Of a stretch of DNA of 64,000 bases, positions 23,841 to 30,991 are shown piece by piece; the stretch's first letter is position 1; the number at the start of each line of letters is the position of its first letter. Source of the stretch: Frigoribacterium sp. JB110 (lineage in GTDB: Bacteria > Actinomycetota > Actinomycetes > Actinomycetales > Microbacteriaceae); assembly GCF_900163665.1 (NCBI RefSeq), contig NZ_FUIA01000026.1, positions 1 through 64,000 on the forward strand, written 5' to 3'. The notes beneath the pieces were generated by a model, which was not told the origin of the DNA, searched no databases, and saw nothing but the letters and a program-made list of their open reading frames with translations. The translations under genes were made by a program, and so were the position numbers.

Positions 23841-24827
23841 ATGGAACAGCGGGAGATCGACAGGCTCGGACGTTCGGTCTCAGCGATCGGGCTCGGAACC
23901 TGGCAGCTCGGCGCCGACTGGGGCGACGTCGACGGGGACAGTGCCGTCGCCGTGCTGCAGGCGGCAGCGGACGGCGGCGTGACCTTCTTCGATACGGCCG
24001 ACGTCTACGGCGACGGACGCAGCGAGCAGACGATCGGGCGATTCCTGCGCGAAGGCGGGGCGGACGGCATCACGGTCGCGACCAAGATGGGTCGCCGTGC
24101 GCAGCCGCACGAGTCGGAGCAGTACACGCTCGAGAACTTTCGCGCGTGGACCGACAGGTCGAGGGCGAACCTCGGCGTGGACCGGCTCGATCTGGTGCAG
24201 CTGCACTGCCCGCCGACGCCGGTGTTCTCGACCGACGCCGTCTACGACAGGCTGGACGCGCTCGTCGATGAGGGCGCCATCGCCGCCTACGGCGTCAGCG
24301 TGGAGACGCGTGCGGAGGCGCTGGAGGCCATCGCTCGCCCTGGTGTCTCATCGGTGCAGATCATCCTCAACATGATGCGGATGGGTCCTCTGGAAGAGGT
24401 GCTGCCCGCAGCACGTGAGGCAGGCGTCGGCATCATCGTTCGGGTGCCGCTGGCGAGCGGACTGCTCTCGGGCCGGTACGACGAGAACACGACTTTCGCT
24501 CCGAACGATCACCGCACATTCAATCGCGACGGCCAGGCCTTCGACGTGGGGGAGACCTTCGCCGGGGTGCCCTTCGCCACGGGCCTCGAAGCCGTTCGCC
24601 GTCTCGTCCCACTGGCTCCAGCCGGTGCCACGATGGCGCAGTTCGCGCTGCGCTGGGTCATCGATCAGCCTGGCGTGAGCACGGTGATCCCCGGCGCACG
24701 TTCGCCCGAGCAGGCGAAGGCGAATGCCGCGGCGGCCGACCTGGAGCCGCTGTCCGCCGATGTGCTCGCCGCCGTCGAAGAGGTCTACCGAGACGTCGTG
24801 GCGCCGGAGGTCGCCGGGCGCTGGTGA
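23841..24827 (+). CDS. Aldo/keto reductase
   Basis: 328 aa from ATG 23841, preceded by GAGGAG. TIM-barrel NADPH-dependent oxidoreductase: catalytic Asp and Tyr in FDTADVYGDG (near 50-58), Lys in VATKMGRR (near 82) and His in VQLHCPPTP (near 115). The C-terminal cofactor region is WVIDQPGVSTVIPGARSPEQ. Similar to YajO/YdhF-type stress or sugar-aldehyde reductases; substrate not known. The frame is open to 23556 but no earlier ribosome site fits. Confidence 0.93.
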   Translation: MEQREIDRLGRSVSAIGLGTWQLGADWGDVDGDSAVAVLQAAADGGVTFFDTADVYGDGRSEQTIGRFLREGGADGITVATKMGRRAQPHESEQYTLENFRAWTDRSRANLGVDRLDLVQLHCPPTPVFSTDAVYDRLDALVDEGAIAAYGVSVETRAEALEAIARPGVSSVQIILNMMRMGPLEEVLPAAREAGVGIIVRVPLASGLLSGRYDENTTFAPNDHRTFNRDGQAFDVGETFAGVPFATGLEAVRRLVPLAPAGATMAQFALRWVIDQPGVSTVIPGARSPEQAKANAAAADLEPLSADVLAAVEEVYRDVVAPEVAGRW

Positions 24828-24832
24828 TGCGG

Positions 24833-24984
24833 TGAATCGGCACCGGTGTGACCGCAGCACTCTTCCGCTGGGATCGAACGGCATCGTTCTGCTCCACGGC
24901 GGGAGATTGTCCGGCTGGATGTGGCAATCGCAAGTAGAACGCATGCCAGAAAGGCATCCGCTCACACCAGGCCCGCCCGGATAG
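24833..24984 (+). pseudogene. Truncated alpha/beta hydrolase fragment
   Basis: After GTG 24833 the translation reaches GIVLLHGGRLSGWMWQSQVE and then LTPGPPG before TAG at 24982-24984. This is the oxyanion-loop start of an alpha/beta hydrolase (HGG, then about 20 residues to the D-x-PGHG strand), but the nucleophile elbow and the rest are missing. Decay next to the insertion sequences is the likely cause. From 24985 to 25176 I see nothing further. Confidence 0.55.
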
Positions 24985-25176
24985 TCGCGAACGCTCGGGA
25001 CGGCGAGCGTTCCGCAAGGCGAACGTGGCCGCGGCACAAGATTTCTCATCATCATCTGGCACGTGATGGCGCCCAGCCGCTCCTATCAGGATCTCGGAGT
25101 TGACCGCTCCACCGCCGGCACGGACCCACAAGTCGGAACCGATTCGACTCGTCCGCCGCCTGCGGATGCATCGTCA

Positions 25177-25485
25177 TGAACCGTCCCCGGTTTGATGCCG
25201 TTTCCTTTCGAGTTTGGAAGGAAGATGGAGATGATGCCGAAGAGGATTCCGAAGGAGACGAAGCAGCGTGCGATCCGGCTCGTGCTCGATCACCTCGATG
25301 AGTACCCGAACCTGACGTCCGCGTGCGAGACCGTCTCGAAGCGGTTGGGGTTCGGGGCCGAGTCGCTGCGTCGCTGGGTGCGGTAGGCGCAGATCGATGG
25401 CGGGGAACGCCAGGGCGTGACGTCGAGCGAGTCAGAGCGGATGCGTCGGCTCGAACGGGAGAATCGCGAGTTGCGTGAGGGGTCA
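25177..25485 (+). mobile_element. IS3-family remnant: left end and broken orfA
   Basis: The left end begins with TGAACCGTCCCCGGTTTG (25177-25194), typical for IS3-family termini. orfA follows (MPKRIPKETKQRAIRLVLDH..., helix-turn-helix, then ESLRRWVR). An in-frame TAG at 25384-25386 replaces the expected CAG, because the frame continues as AQIDGGERQGVTSSESE and a leucine-zipper-like LERENRELRE. The IS256 element then cuts it off at 25485; orfB is absent, so the element is dead. Confidence 0.8.
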
Positions 25486-26899
25486 AGTCCCGTGGAGTGG
25501 TGTAACGCTCGCGTGATCGATCGAGCTGGGGTTGTTCAGGCGGACAGGGCGAGGACGGGATCGTTGGTGTTGGTCTCCTCTCCGGTGTCGGGGACGAGGC
25601 TGAGTCGACAGCGGCCGAGGAGGTCGAGGCCGAGGTAGCGGCGTCCTTCGGCCCATTCATTGGTCTGCTCGGCCAGGACTGCGCCGACCAGGCGGACGAT
25701 CGCGTCTCGATTGGGAAAGATGCCGACGCTGTCGGTGCGGCGGCGGATCTCGCGGTTGAGACGCTCGTTGGGGTTGTTCGACCAGATCTGCTGCCAGACG
25801 TCCTTCGGGAAGCCCGTGAACGCGAGAACGTCCGCTCTCGCGGCGTCGAGATGGTCGAACACGTCGGGGAGCTTCTCCGAGACATAGTCGAGAAGCCGAT
25901 CGAACTGCGCGTTGACGGCGTCGGCGTCGGGCTGGTCGTAGACCGAGTGCAGCATCGCCTTGACTGCGGGCCCGAGCGACTTGGGCGTCACGGACATCAG
26001 GTTCGCGGCGTAGTGGGTGCGACAACGCTGCCAGACCGCGCCCGGCAGGTTCGCCGCGACCGCCTCAACGAGCCCCGCGTGTGCGTCGGATGTGATGAGG
26101 TGGACTCCCGTCAGACCGCGGGCTGTGAGATCGGCGAAGAACTGGTTCCAAGCCGCTCCGGTCTCGCTGGTGGCGACACGCAGGCCGAGGACCTCGCGGC
26201 GCCCGTCGGCGCTGACGCCGGTGGCGACGAGCACGACCGTGTTCACCACGCGCCCTCCCTCGCGGACCTTCATCGTCAACGCGTCCGCCGCGACGAACGT
26301 GAACGGGCCAGCCTCGTCCAGCCGCCGATTGCGGAACTGATCGATGTGCTCGTCGAGCTCGGTCGCCATCCGAGACACCTGAGATTTCGACAACGAGTCG
26401 ATACCGAGGGTCTTCACGAGTTTGTCCATGCGCCGGGTGGAGACACCGGCGAGGTAGCAGTCGGCGACGACGGTGATCAGCGCCGTCTCCGCGCGTTTGC
26501 GGCGCTCGAGGAGCCATTCCGGGAAGTAGGACCCTTGCCGGAGTTTCGGGATCGCGACATCGACGGTCCCGACACGAGTGTCGAGATCACGGTGTCGGTA
26601 GCCATTGCGATGCGTGACCCGGTCGGGTGAAGGGCGCCCGTACTCGGCTCCGGCGATGGCGTCGGCCTCGGCGGACAGGAGGGAGGTGATGATCGTCTGC
26701 AGCAGCTGCCGCATCAGATCAGGCGACGCGTCGCCGAGGGCTTCGTGCAGAACCGTCTGTGGGTCGAGAATGTGAGGAGCGGTCATCGTGTGTCTTCCGT
26801 TCGAGAGGCTGTAGGAGGTTTCCTCGAAGGATCACACGGTGGCCGCGTCTACGTTGGCGACGGGGCCGGCCACCGGGCGTTACACCACTATGCGGGACT
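25486..26899. mobile_element. IS256-family insertion sequence, complete
   Basis: 1414 bp, bounded by imperfect inverted repeats of 26 bp: left 25486-25511 and right 26874-26899, sharing AGTCCCG, three variable bases and AGTGGTGTAACGC. It carries one intact transposase gene. It separates two different IS3-family fragments in opposite orientation, and the 8-9 bp next to each end do not match, so there is no visible target duplication. Confidence 0.85.
25536..26786 (-). CDS. IS256-family transposase
   Basis: 416 aa, full length. Catalytic DDE residues are visible: Asp in [14 protein letters not shown], Asp in [13 protein letters not shown], and Glu in [24 protein letters not shown], with the C/(2)H-type region [11 protein letters not shown] in the insertion domain, all family hallmarks. 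N-terminal [28 protein letters not shown] is also typical. The gene fills the element between its inverted repeats and shows no frameshift, so it should be active. Confidence 0.95.
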   Translation of the reverse strand: MTAPHILDPQTVLHEALGDASPDLMRQLLQTIITSLLSAEADAIAGAEYGRPSPDRVTHRNGYRHRDLDTRVGTVDVAIPKLRQGSYFPEWLLERRKRAETALITVVADCYLAGVSTRRMDKLVKTLGIDSLSKSQVSRMATELDEHIDQFRNRRLDEAGPFTFVAADALTMKVREGGRVVNTVVLVATGVSADGRREVLGLRVATSETGAAWNQFFADLTARGLTGVHLITSDAHAGLVEAVAANLPGAVWQRCRTHYAANLMSVTPKSLGPAVKAMLHSVYDQPDADAVNAQFDRLLDYVSEKLPDVFDHLDAARADVLAFTGFPKDVWQQIWSNNPNERLNREIRRRTDSVGIFPNRDAIVRLVGAVLAEQTNEWAEGRRYLGLDLLGRCRLSLVPDTGEETNTNDPVLALSA

Positions 26900-27120
26900 C
26901 CACTGATCTTCTCAGCGTCGGTCTCTTCCACACGCGCCGGCGCCGGGCTCCCGCCCGGCTGGGTCGTCATCCCAGTGCCGAGTTGTCTCACCCAGTCAGC
27001 AAGAGTGTATCGAGAGACACCGAGGTCCCCGCCGATCTGACGCATGGACGCGCCGGGAGTCGTCTCGTAGAGCTCCACCGCTTGACGGCGGAACTCGTCG
27101 GAGTAGTGCTTGCGAACCAT
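26900..27120 (-). pseudogene. IS3-family orfA remnant, cut by the IS256 element
   Basis: Minus-strand frame from ATG 27120: MVRKHYSDEFRRQAVELYE, then ASMRQIGGDLGVSRYTLADWVRQ, a HTH_Tnp_1 helix-turn-helix, and ends at ARVEETDAEKIS, where the IS256 right end begins. The coiled-coil end of orfA and all of orfB are missing. It differs from the IS3 fragment on the other side of the IS256 element. Confidence 0.8.
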
Positions 27121-27260
27121 GGATTTGATTCTCGCTTCCCCGGCCCAAGGCCGGACTCAGCGTGTCCAACATCCGGGGCAAGGCCCAGGTGTGTCCCGCA
27201 TGATGCCCCATCCCAGGGCACTCTCTCGGACGGGCCGTGCGAACGTCCGAACACGCGCGC

Positions 27261-27292
27261 CCGATGACCCGATGACCCGATGACCCGATGAC
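27261..27292. repeat. Four tandem copies of an 8-bp unit
   Basis: CCGATGAC repeated four times exactly (27261-27292), in a non-coding stretch from 27121 to 27430 that otherwise seems to be the outer end of the IS3 remnant and decayed sequence. No gene was recognised there. Confidence 0.7.
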
Positions 27293-27430
27293 CTGCACCG
27301 TTCCACCGTTCCCGTCATGGGTTCCTCAGCTGGGATGCAGCGGCCTGTCTCCGAGCGATACTGGCGCAGACTAAGGCTGGTGCGCTCGATCGAGCCCGCA
27401 GTCCGCAACCCCCGCCACCGCTGATCGGGC

Positions 27431-27484
27431 TTGACCCGTTCTTGCTTGATCGCTTAGGTTCTATAGTGCACTATAGAACCTAAG
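27431..27484 (+). promoter_or_regulatory. Promoter with a perfect 32-bp palindromic operator
   Basis: A perfect palindrome fills 27453-27484; each 16-base half is CTTAGGTTCTATAGTG or its complement. A -35 (TTGACC, 27431-27436) and a -10 (TAGGTT, 27455-27460) lie 18 bp apart, so the palindrome covers the -10 and the start point. It ends only 9 bp before the regulator ATG. Autorepression by the GntR/YtrA-type product is the obvious reading. Confidence 0.75.
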
Positions 27485-27493
27485 TGGGTGGCA

Positions 27494-27853
27494 ATGTTCG
27501 CAGGTGATGGTCTTCTCTATCAGCAGCTCGCGGATCGAATCGCTGAGGACATCCTGGTCGGTACGTATCCGGAGGGGTCCGGGGTCCCGTCGACGAACGA
27601 GTACGCGACCTTCTATCAGATGAGTCCCATCACGGCAGCGAAGGGACTCAACCTGCTCGTCGAGCAGGGGGTGCTCTACAAGAAACGCGGAGTTGGGATG
27701 TTTGTTGCGGCCGGGGCGAGAAGCAAATTGCAGTCGCGGCGCCGCGCGGCGTTCACCGAAAGTCATGTGGTGCCCCTGGTCCGCGAGGCCCGTTTGCTCC
27801 ACATCCACAAAGACGAACTCGCCGAGATGATCGACAAGGAGGCCAGCAAATGA
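27494..27853 (+). CDS. GntR-family transcriptional regulator, YtrA subfamily
   Basis: 119 aa from ATG 27494 (a GTG two codons earlier is possible). The winged helix is the standard GntR form: LLYQQLADRIAEDILVGTYPEG, then VPSTNEYATFYQMSPITAAKGLNLLVEQGVLYKKRGVGMFV. Only about 40 residues follow, the short tail of YtrA-type regulators, which typically control their own ABC transporter operon. Its TGA overlaps the ATG of the ATPase gene (ATGA). Third positions are less G/C-rich than in flanking genes, which suggests transfer. Confidence 0.93.
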   Translation: MFAGDGLLYQQLADRIAEDILVGTYPEGSGVPSTNEYATFYQMSPITAAKGLNLLVEQGVLYKKRGVGMFVAAGARSKLQSRRRAAFTESHVVPLVREARLLHIHKDELAEMIDKEASK

Positions 27854-28746
27854 CAAACGCAATCGAGGTCCGATCCGTGACGCGGAGCTATGGTGGGGTG
27901 TACGCGCTCCGCGACGTCAGTTTCGGTGTTCCCCAGCACTCGATCCTCGGACTTTTCGGCCGAAACGGGGCTGGCAAGACCACGATCATGTCGATATTGG
28001 CGGGACAGGACCGACCCTCCTCCGGCCGTGTCGAGGTCCTTGGGCACAGCACGTTCGAGCACGAACCCACTCTCGCCCAGATCAGCTATGTCCGAGACAA
28101 CCAGCGCTACCCCGACGACTACCGACTCCACCACGTGCTGCGGATCGCCCCCGATTTCGCTCCGAACTGGAGCACGGAGGTCGCGCATGAGCTGGTCGAG
28201 GGCTTCCGCATCCCGACAAAGACACCCATCAAGAAGCTCTCCCGTGGCCAGCTGTCCTCCATCGCGATCGTGCTCGGCCTGGCGTCACGTTCCCAGATCA
28301 CCCTGCTGGACGAGCCCTACCTCGGACTCGATGTCACCGCCCGAGCACTGTTTCACGAAGTGCTGCTGCGGGAGTACCAGAGGCAGCCGCGCACCGTGGT
28401 TCTCTCCACCCACCTGATCGAAGAGTCCGAGTCGCTCTTCGACCGTGTGGTGATCATGGATCAAGGACGCGTCCTCTTGGACGCCGACCGCGACGAGGCT
28501 GGAGAAGCTGCATGGCTTGCCAGCGGTACGACCGGCGCCGTCCACCAGGTGATCGGCGACCGGCGCATCCTGCAGCGCAACACAGTCGGTGGCCTGACAT
28601 CAGTCACCGCCACTGGTGTGGTCGACGACGCGACTCAAGCGCGTGCCGGTGAGCTTGGGGTGCAGGTCTCGCGAGCGTCGTTACAGCAACTCGTCGCGGC
28701 GTACGGCGCGAATGAGGTCGAGTCCTTCGACGCCCAGGAGGTCTGA
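27850..28746 (+). CDS. ABC transporter ATP-binding protein (YtrB-like)
   Basis: 298 aa. Walker A GRNGAGKTT near residue 40, signature LSRGQLSSIAIVLGLASR near 140, Walker B ITLLDEPYLGLD, then LSTHLIEESESLFDRVVIM. The signature's LSRGQ in place of LSGGQ is a common variant of this subgroup. The C-terminal 80 residues (HQVIGDRRILQRNTVGGLT) resemble the regulatory tail of BcrA/YtrB-type exporter ATPases. Translationally coupled to the GntR gene and 5 bp before the permease. It likely works in efflux or resistance to a cell-wall-active compound, by analogy with ytrABC. Confidence 0.92.
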   Translation: MTNAIEVRSVTRSYGGVYALRDVSFGVPQHSILGLFGRNGAGKTTIMSILAGQDRPSSGRVEVLGHSTFEHEPTLAQISYVRDNQRYPDDYRLHHVLRIAPDFAPNWSTEVAHELVEGFRIPTKTPIKKLSRGQLSSIAIVLGLASRSQITLLDEPYLGLDVTARALFHEVLLREYQRQPRTVVLSTHLIEESESLFDRVVIMDQGRVLLDADRDEAGEAAWLASGTTGAVHQVIGDRRILQRNTVGGLTSVTATGVVDDATQARAGELGVQVSRASLQQLVAAYGANEVESFDAQEV

Positions 28747-28751
28747 CGACT

Positions 28752-29462
28752 ATGGACACGATGATTTTGACCACCAAACTGCACCTCAACAAGCGCGAGA
28801 TCACCTTCCTGGTACCGCTCTACATCACCGGCGTGGTGACGGTGATCTCCGTCTTGATCTCATTGCTGTTCTGGCGTTCGGGCAGCCTCCCCGGCACGCC
28901 CGGCTGGATACAGGGTTCACAGAGCAATCCCGGTATCGCCTGGGCGCTTGCAGGATTCCTCGTGTATCTGGGCGTCCAATCGGTGGCGACGACGTTTCCT
29001 TTCGCCCTCACACTCGGGGCAAGCAGGCGTGGATTCGTCGGGGGGACCTTTCTGTGGAATGTGACGGTTTCCGCCTACCTGACGCTCGTGTTCGCCGTCT
29101 TGACGATGGTCGAGGTCGCGACCGGCCACTGGTTCTCCGAGTTCTACATCTTCGATGTCTATATCCTCGGGGCGGGCGATATGACGCTGCTGATCCCACT
29201 CGTCTTCCTCAGCGTGCTGTCGATGCTCATGATCGGTGGGGTGTTCGGTGCCTCCTGGATCAGGTACGGAGCACGCGGACCACAGTTCGTCGGCATCGGT
29301 ATCGCCATCGTGCTGATACTCGCGCTGATCATCATCCTCCCGGCCGCACCCGACATTCTCGCGGCATTCCAGTTGTGGTGGCTCGCCATAGCAGCAGGCT
29401 GCGCCATCGGGATCTCGGCGCTCGGCACCTGGCTCCTGCTCCGGTCGGCACCCGTGCGCTGA
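28752..29462 (+). CDS. ABC-2-type transporter permease-like membrane protein
   Basis: 236 aa with six predicted membrane segments, roughly at residues 18-42, 65-85, 105-128, 147-172, 178-200 and 207-230. There is a short cytoplasmic start (TKLHLNKREITFLVP) and a loop LGASRRGFVGG after the second segment, a pattern of small ABC-2 permeases encoded beside YtrA-type regulators. No close family name could be assigned. As the only membrane partner in the operon, it probably forms a homodimer with the ATPase. Confidence 0.82.
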   Translation: MDTMILTTKLHLNKREITFLVPLYITGVVTVISVLISLLFWRSGSLPGTPGWIQGSQSNPGIAWALAGFLVYLGVQSVATTFPFALTLGASRRGFVGGTFLWNVTVSAYLTLVFAVLTMVEVATGHWFSEFYIFDVYILGAGDMTLLIPLVFLSVLSMLMIGGVFGASWIRYGARGPQFVGIGIAIVLILALIIILPAAPDILAAFQLWWLAIAAGCAIGISALGTWLLLRSAPVR

Positions 29463-29513
29463 CACGTGAATCAAGGGCGCCCTAGGTGTGATGTCCAGGC
29501 AGGTTGAATCGTG

Positions 29514-29550
29514 CTGGGTTCTCTGCCGCTTCTATGCGGGGAGAACCCAG
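29514..29550 (+). terminator. Hairpin after the GntR-ABC operon
   Basis: A 10-bp stem CTGGGTTCTC/GAGAACCCAG (29514-29523 with 29541-29550) contains an inner CCGC/GCGG stem-loop. It lies 51 bp after the permease stop; no T tract follows. Confidence 0.55.
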
Positions 29551-29687
29551 GACGGTTCAGTCAGACCAAGCCCTCGCCGCTTGACAAACCACATAGGGGC
29601 ACCCCCGAGGCAAACGTCCTCGCTCTTCGTGCATCCGCTTCGAGGCCGCGCAGCCGAACGAGACCTGGCAATCCGACTTTCACCCAC

Positions 29688-29790
29688 TGGCGCCTCGCCG
29701 ACGTCACCGTGATCCACCTCGACACCGGCGAGATCCTCGCGACCAACACCATCGACCCCATCAGGAACTACTGTCGCAACCACGAGAAGG
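29688..29790 (+). pseudogene. Possible transposase C-terminus remnant
   Basis: The frame reads WRLADVTVIHLDTGEILATNTIDPIRNY. A beta-rich end with TGEIL and IDPxRxY is the usual last part of actinobacterial IS481/integrase-type transposases. The catalytic core and the 5' part are missing. It is followed at once by a long terminator-like hairpin. The family assignment rests on a short stretch only. Confidence 0.45.
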
Positions 29791-29822
29791 AGCCGGCCGA
29801 TGGCCGGGCTCCTTCTCGTGGT
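29779..29822 (+). terminator. Long hairpin at the end of the transposase remnant
   Basis: A perfect 16-bp stem, ACCACGAGAAGGAGCC (29779-29794) with its complement at 29807-29822, plus an inner GGCC/GGCC stem. From 29823 to 29875 no feature is seen before the tRNA. Confidence 0.65.
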
Positions 29823-29875
29823 CGTCAACTATGTCGCGACTCAGATTTCATCCATGTCCCGACTCATCACTTCTG

Positions 29876-29948
29876 TGCCCCCGGAGGGATTCGAACCCCC
29901 GACCTTCGGTACCGGAAACCGGTGCTCTATCCCCTGAGCTACGGAGGC
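29876..29948 (-). tRNA. tRNA-Arg (anticodon CCG)
   Basis: 73 nt without encoded CCA. Acceptor GCCTCCG pairs with CGGGGGC (one G-U), discriminator A; D-stem GCTC/GAGC; anticodon stem CCGGT with loop TTCCGGT giving anticodon CCG for codon CGG; variable loop of five; T-stem GGGGG/CCCTC with TTCGAAT loop. The outer anticodon pair (27-43) is a C-A mismatch. Its 3' end points into the IS-rich region. Confidence 0.93.
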
Positions 29949-30039
29949 GGACTGGGACGAGCCTACCAGGATCGCCGGGGCGCTCCGTGCCGCGCGGCGC
30001 CCTGCGCATGCCCGCGTGCGACAGCCGGACCTTCGCACA

Positions 30040-30819
30040 CTAGCCGCCGATCGCGGGTGTCGGCTGCTCGGTGACAGCCTCGACGGTCGCGGGGGAGAGC
30101 AGTGGGCGCACCGCCGCGGCGACCTGCTCGGCGAGGAACCGGTGCCCGGCGTCCGACGGGTGGTCCGCACCCTTCGCCGATGTGTCGATCACGTCGAGAT
30201 AGTTGTCCGGTGTGATCCACTCATCGGCGATGGGGGAGACGTACGGCCAGCCTCGCGCCTCGGCCAGCTCTGCGAGATCGCGGTCGATGCGCGCCGTCGC
30301 CTTCTCCACGGGAAGCACCTGCGGTGCGGGGCCCAGCACGAGGATCTGCGCGTCTGGAAACCGATCCGCCAGCGCGTCCCACGCGTCCACGACGGCGCTC
30401 CGATACCCGTCGGCGCCGAGACGGCGGTCGTTGATCGACCCCTGCACGACGATCAGCTCGGGCTCCAGCGCCGGGTCGAGCAGGTCGATGCGCTCGCCGT
30501 AGGTGCGCCCCCAGACGCCGGCGCGCAGGTAGCCGCTGGCGGGTTCGCCGGCGACCGTGACCTGCCATCCGCCGATCGCTGCGAGTCGGTAGGCGTAGCC
30601 GTGCTCGCGCTGGGTCGCCGCCTGACCGTACGTCCACGAGTCGCCGAGAACCAGCACGTGCGCACCGTCGCCGCTGCCGGCGGCGTAGGGCCCCTCCGCC
30701 TGCGCGACCGGTTCGCTCGGCGCGGGGCGCAGCACGAGAGCGGTCATCGCGATCGCGGCGACGGCGCAGAGTGCGGTGACAGCGAGGACGAGACGGCGGG
30801 CGGGAATGCGGAGACGCAT
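30040..30819 (-). CDS. SGNH/GDSL-family hydrolase, exported
   Basis: 259 aa. An N-terminal membrane/signal segment (RLVLAVTALCAVAAIAMTALVL, residues 9-30) is followed by the SGNH blocks: VLVLGDSWTYGQ (catalytic Ser, near 59), a Gly in AGEPASGYLR, VVQGSINDRR (Asn, near 126) and DHPSDAGH (Asp and His, near 219). Such enzymes are esterases or deacetylases acting on cell-wall sugars or lipids. The ATG at 30819 has a -10 at leaderless distance. Divergent from argS. Confidence 0.88.
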   Translation of the reverse strand: MRLRIPARRLVLAVTALCAVAAIAMTALVLRPAPSEPVAQAEGPYAAGSGDGAHVLVLGDSWTYGQAATQREHGYAYRLAAIGGWQVTVAGEPASGYLRAGVWGRTYGERIDLLDPALEPELIVVQGSINDRRLGADGYRSAVVDAWDALADRFPDAQILVLGPAPQVLPVEKATARIDRDLAELAEARGWPYVSPIADEWITPDNYLDVIDTSAKGADHPSDAGHRFLAEQVAAAVRPLLSPATVEAVTEQPTPAIGG

Positions 30820-30826
30820 GCGAGCG

Positions 30827-30832
30827 ACGTTA
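30827..30832 (-). promoter_or_regulatory. -10 element (TAACGT) for a leaderless SGNH hydrolase transcript
   Basis: Minus-strand TAACGT lies 7 nt upstream of the ATG at 30819, with no Shine-Dalgarno between. Confidence 0.45.
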
Positions 30833-30977
30833 GGCGAGCAGCATCACGAGGCGGAAACGCTGGGCGCAATCGTGACGAACTCGAAACCGGGCAGCGGCGC
30901 CGCGCACGACCAGCGCGATTCCGGATGATCGGATCGAGTGCTCATCCGGATCAGTGAAATCGCAACCATGGCGGCCG

Positions 30978-30983
30978 TAGAAT
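30978..30983 (+). promoter_or_regulatory. -10 element (TAGAAT) for a leaderless argS transcript
   Basis: TAGAAT lies 8 nt before the argS ATG at 30992. GTGAAA at 30954-30959 is a fair -35 at 18-bp spacing. No ribosome site is present. Confidence 0.55.
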
Positions 30984-30991
30984 CGTTGGCT

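Noticed and set aside
27261..27292. Possible CRISPR-like repeat
   Set aside because: The four 8-bp units are directly joined with no spacers; it is a simple tandem repeat.
24828..29948. Duplicate of the tRNA-Arg 3' end as an attachment site
   Set aside because: I looked for the TTCGAATCCCTCCGGGGGC stretch at the far side of the island and found no copy, so no att pair is claimed.
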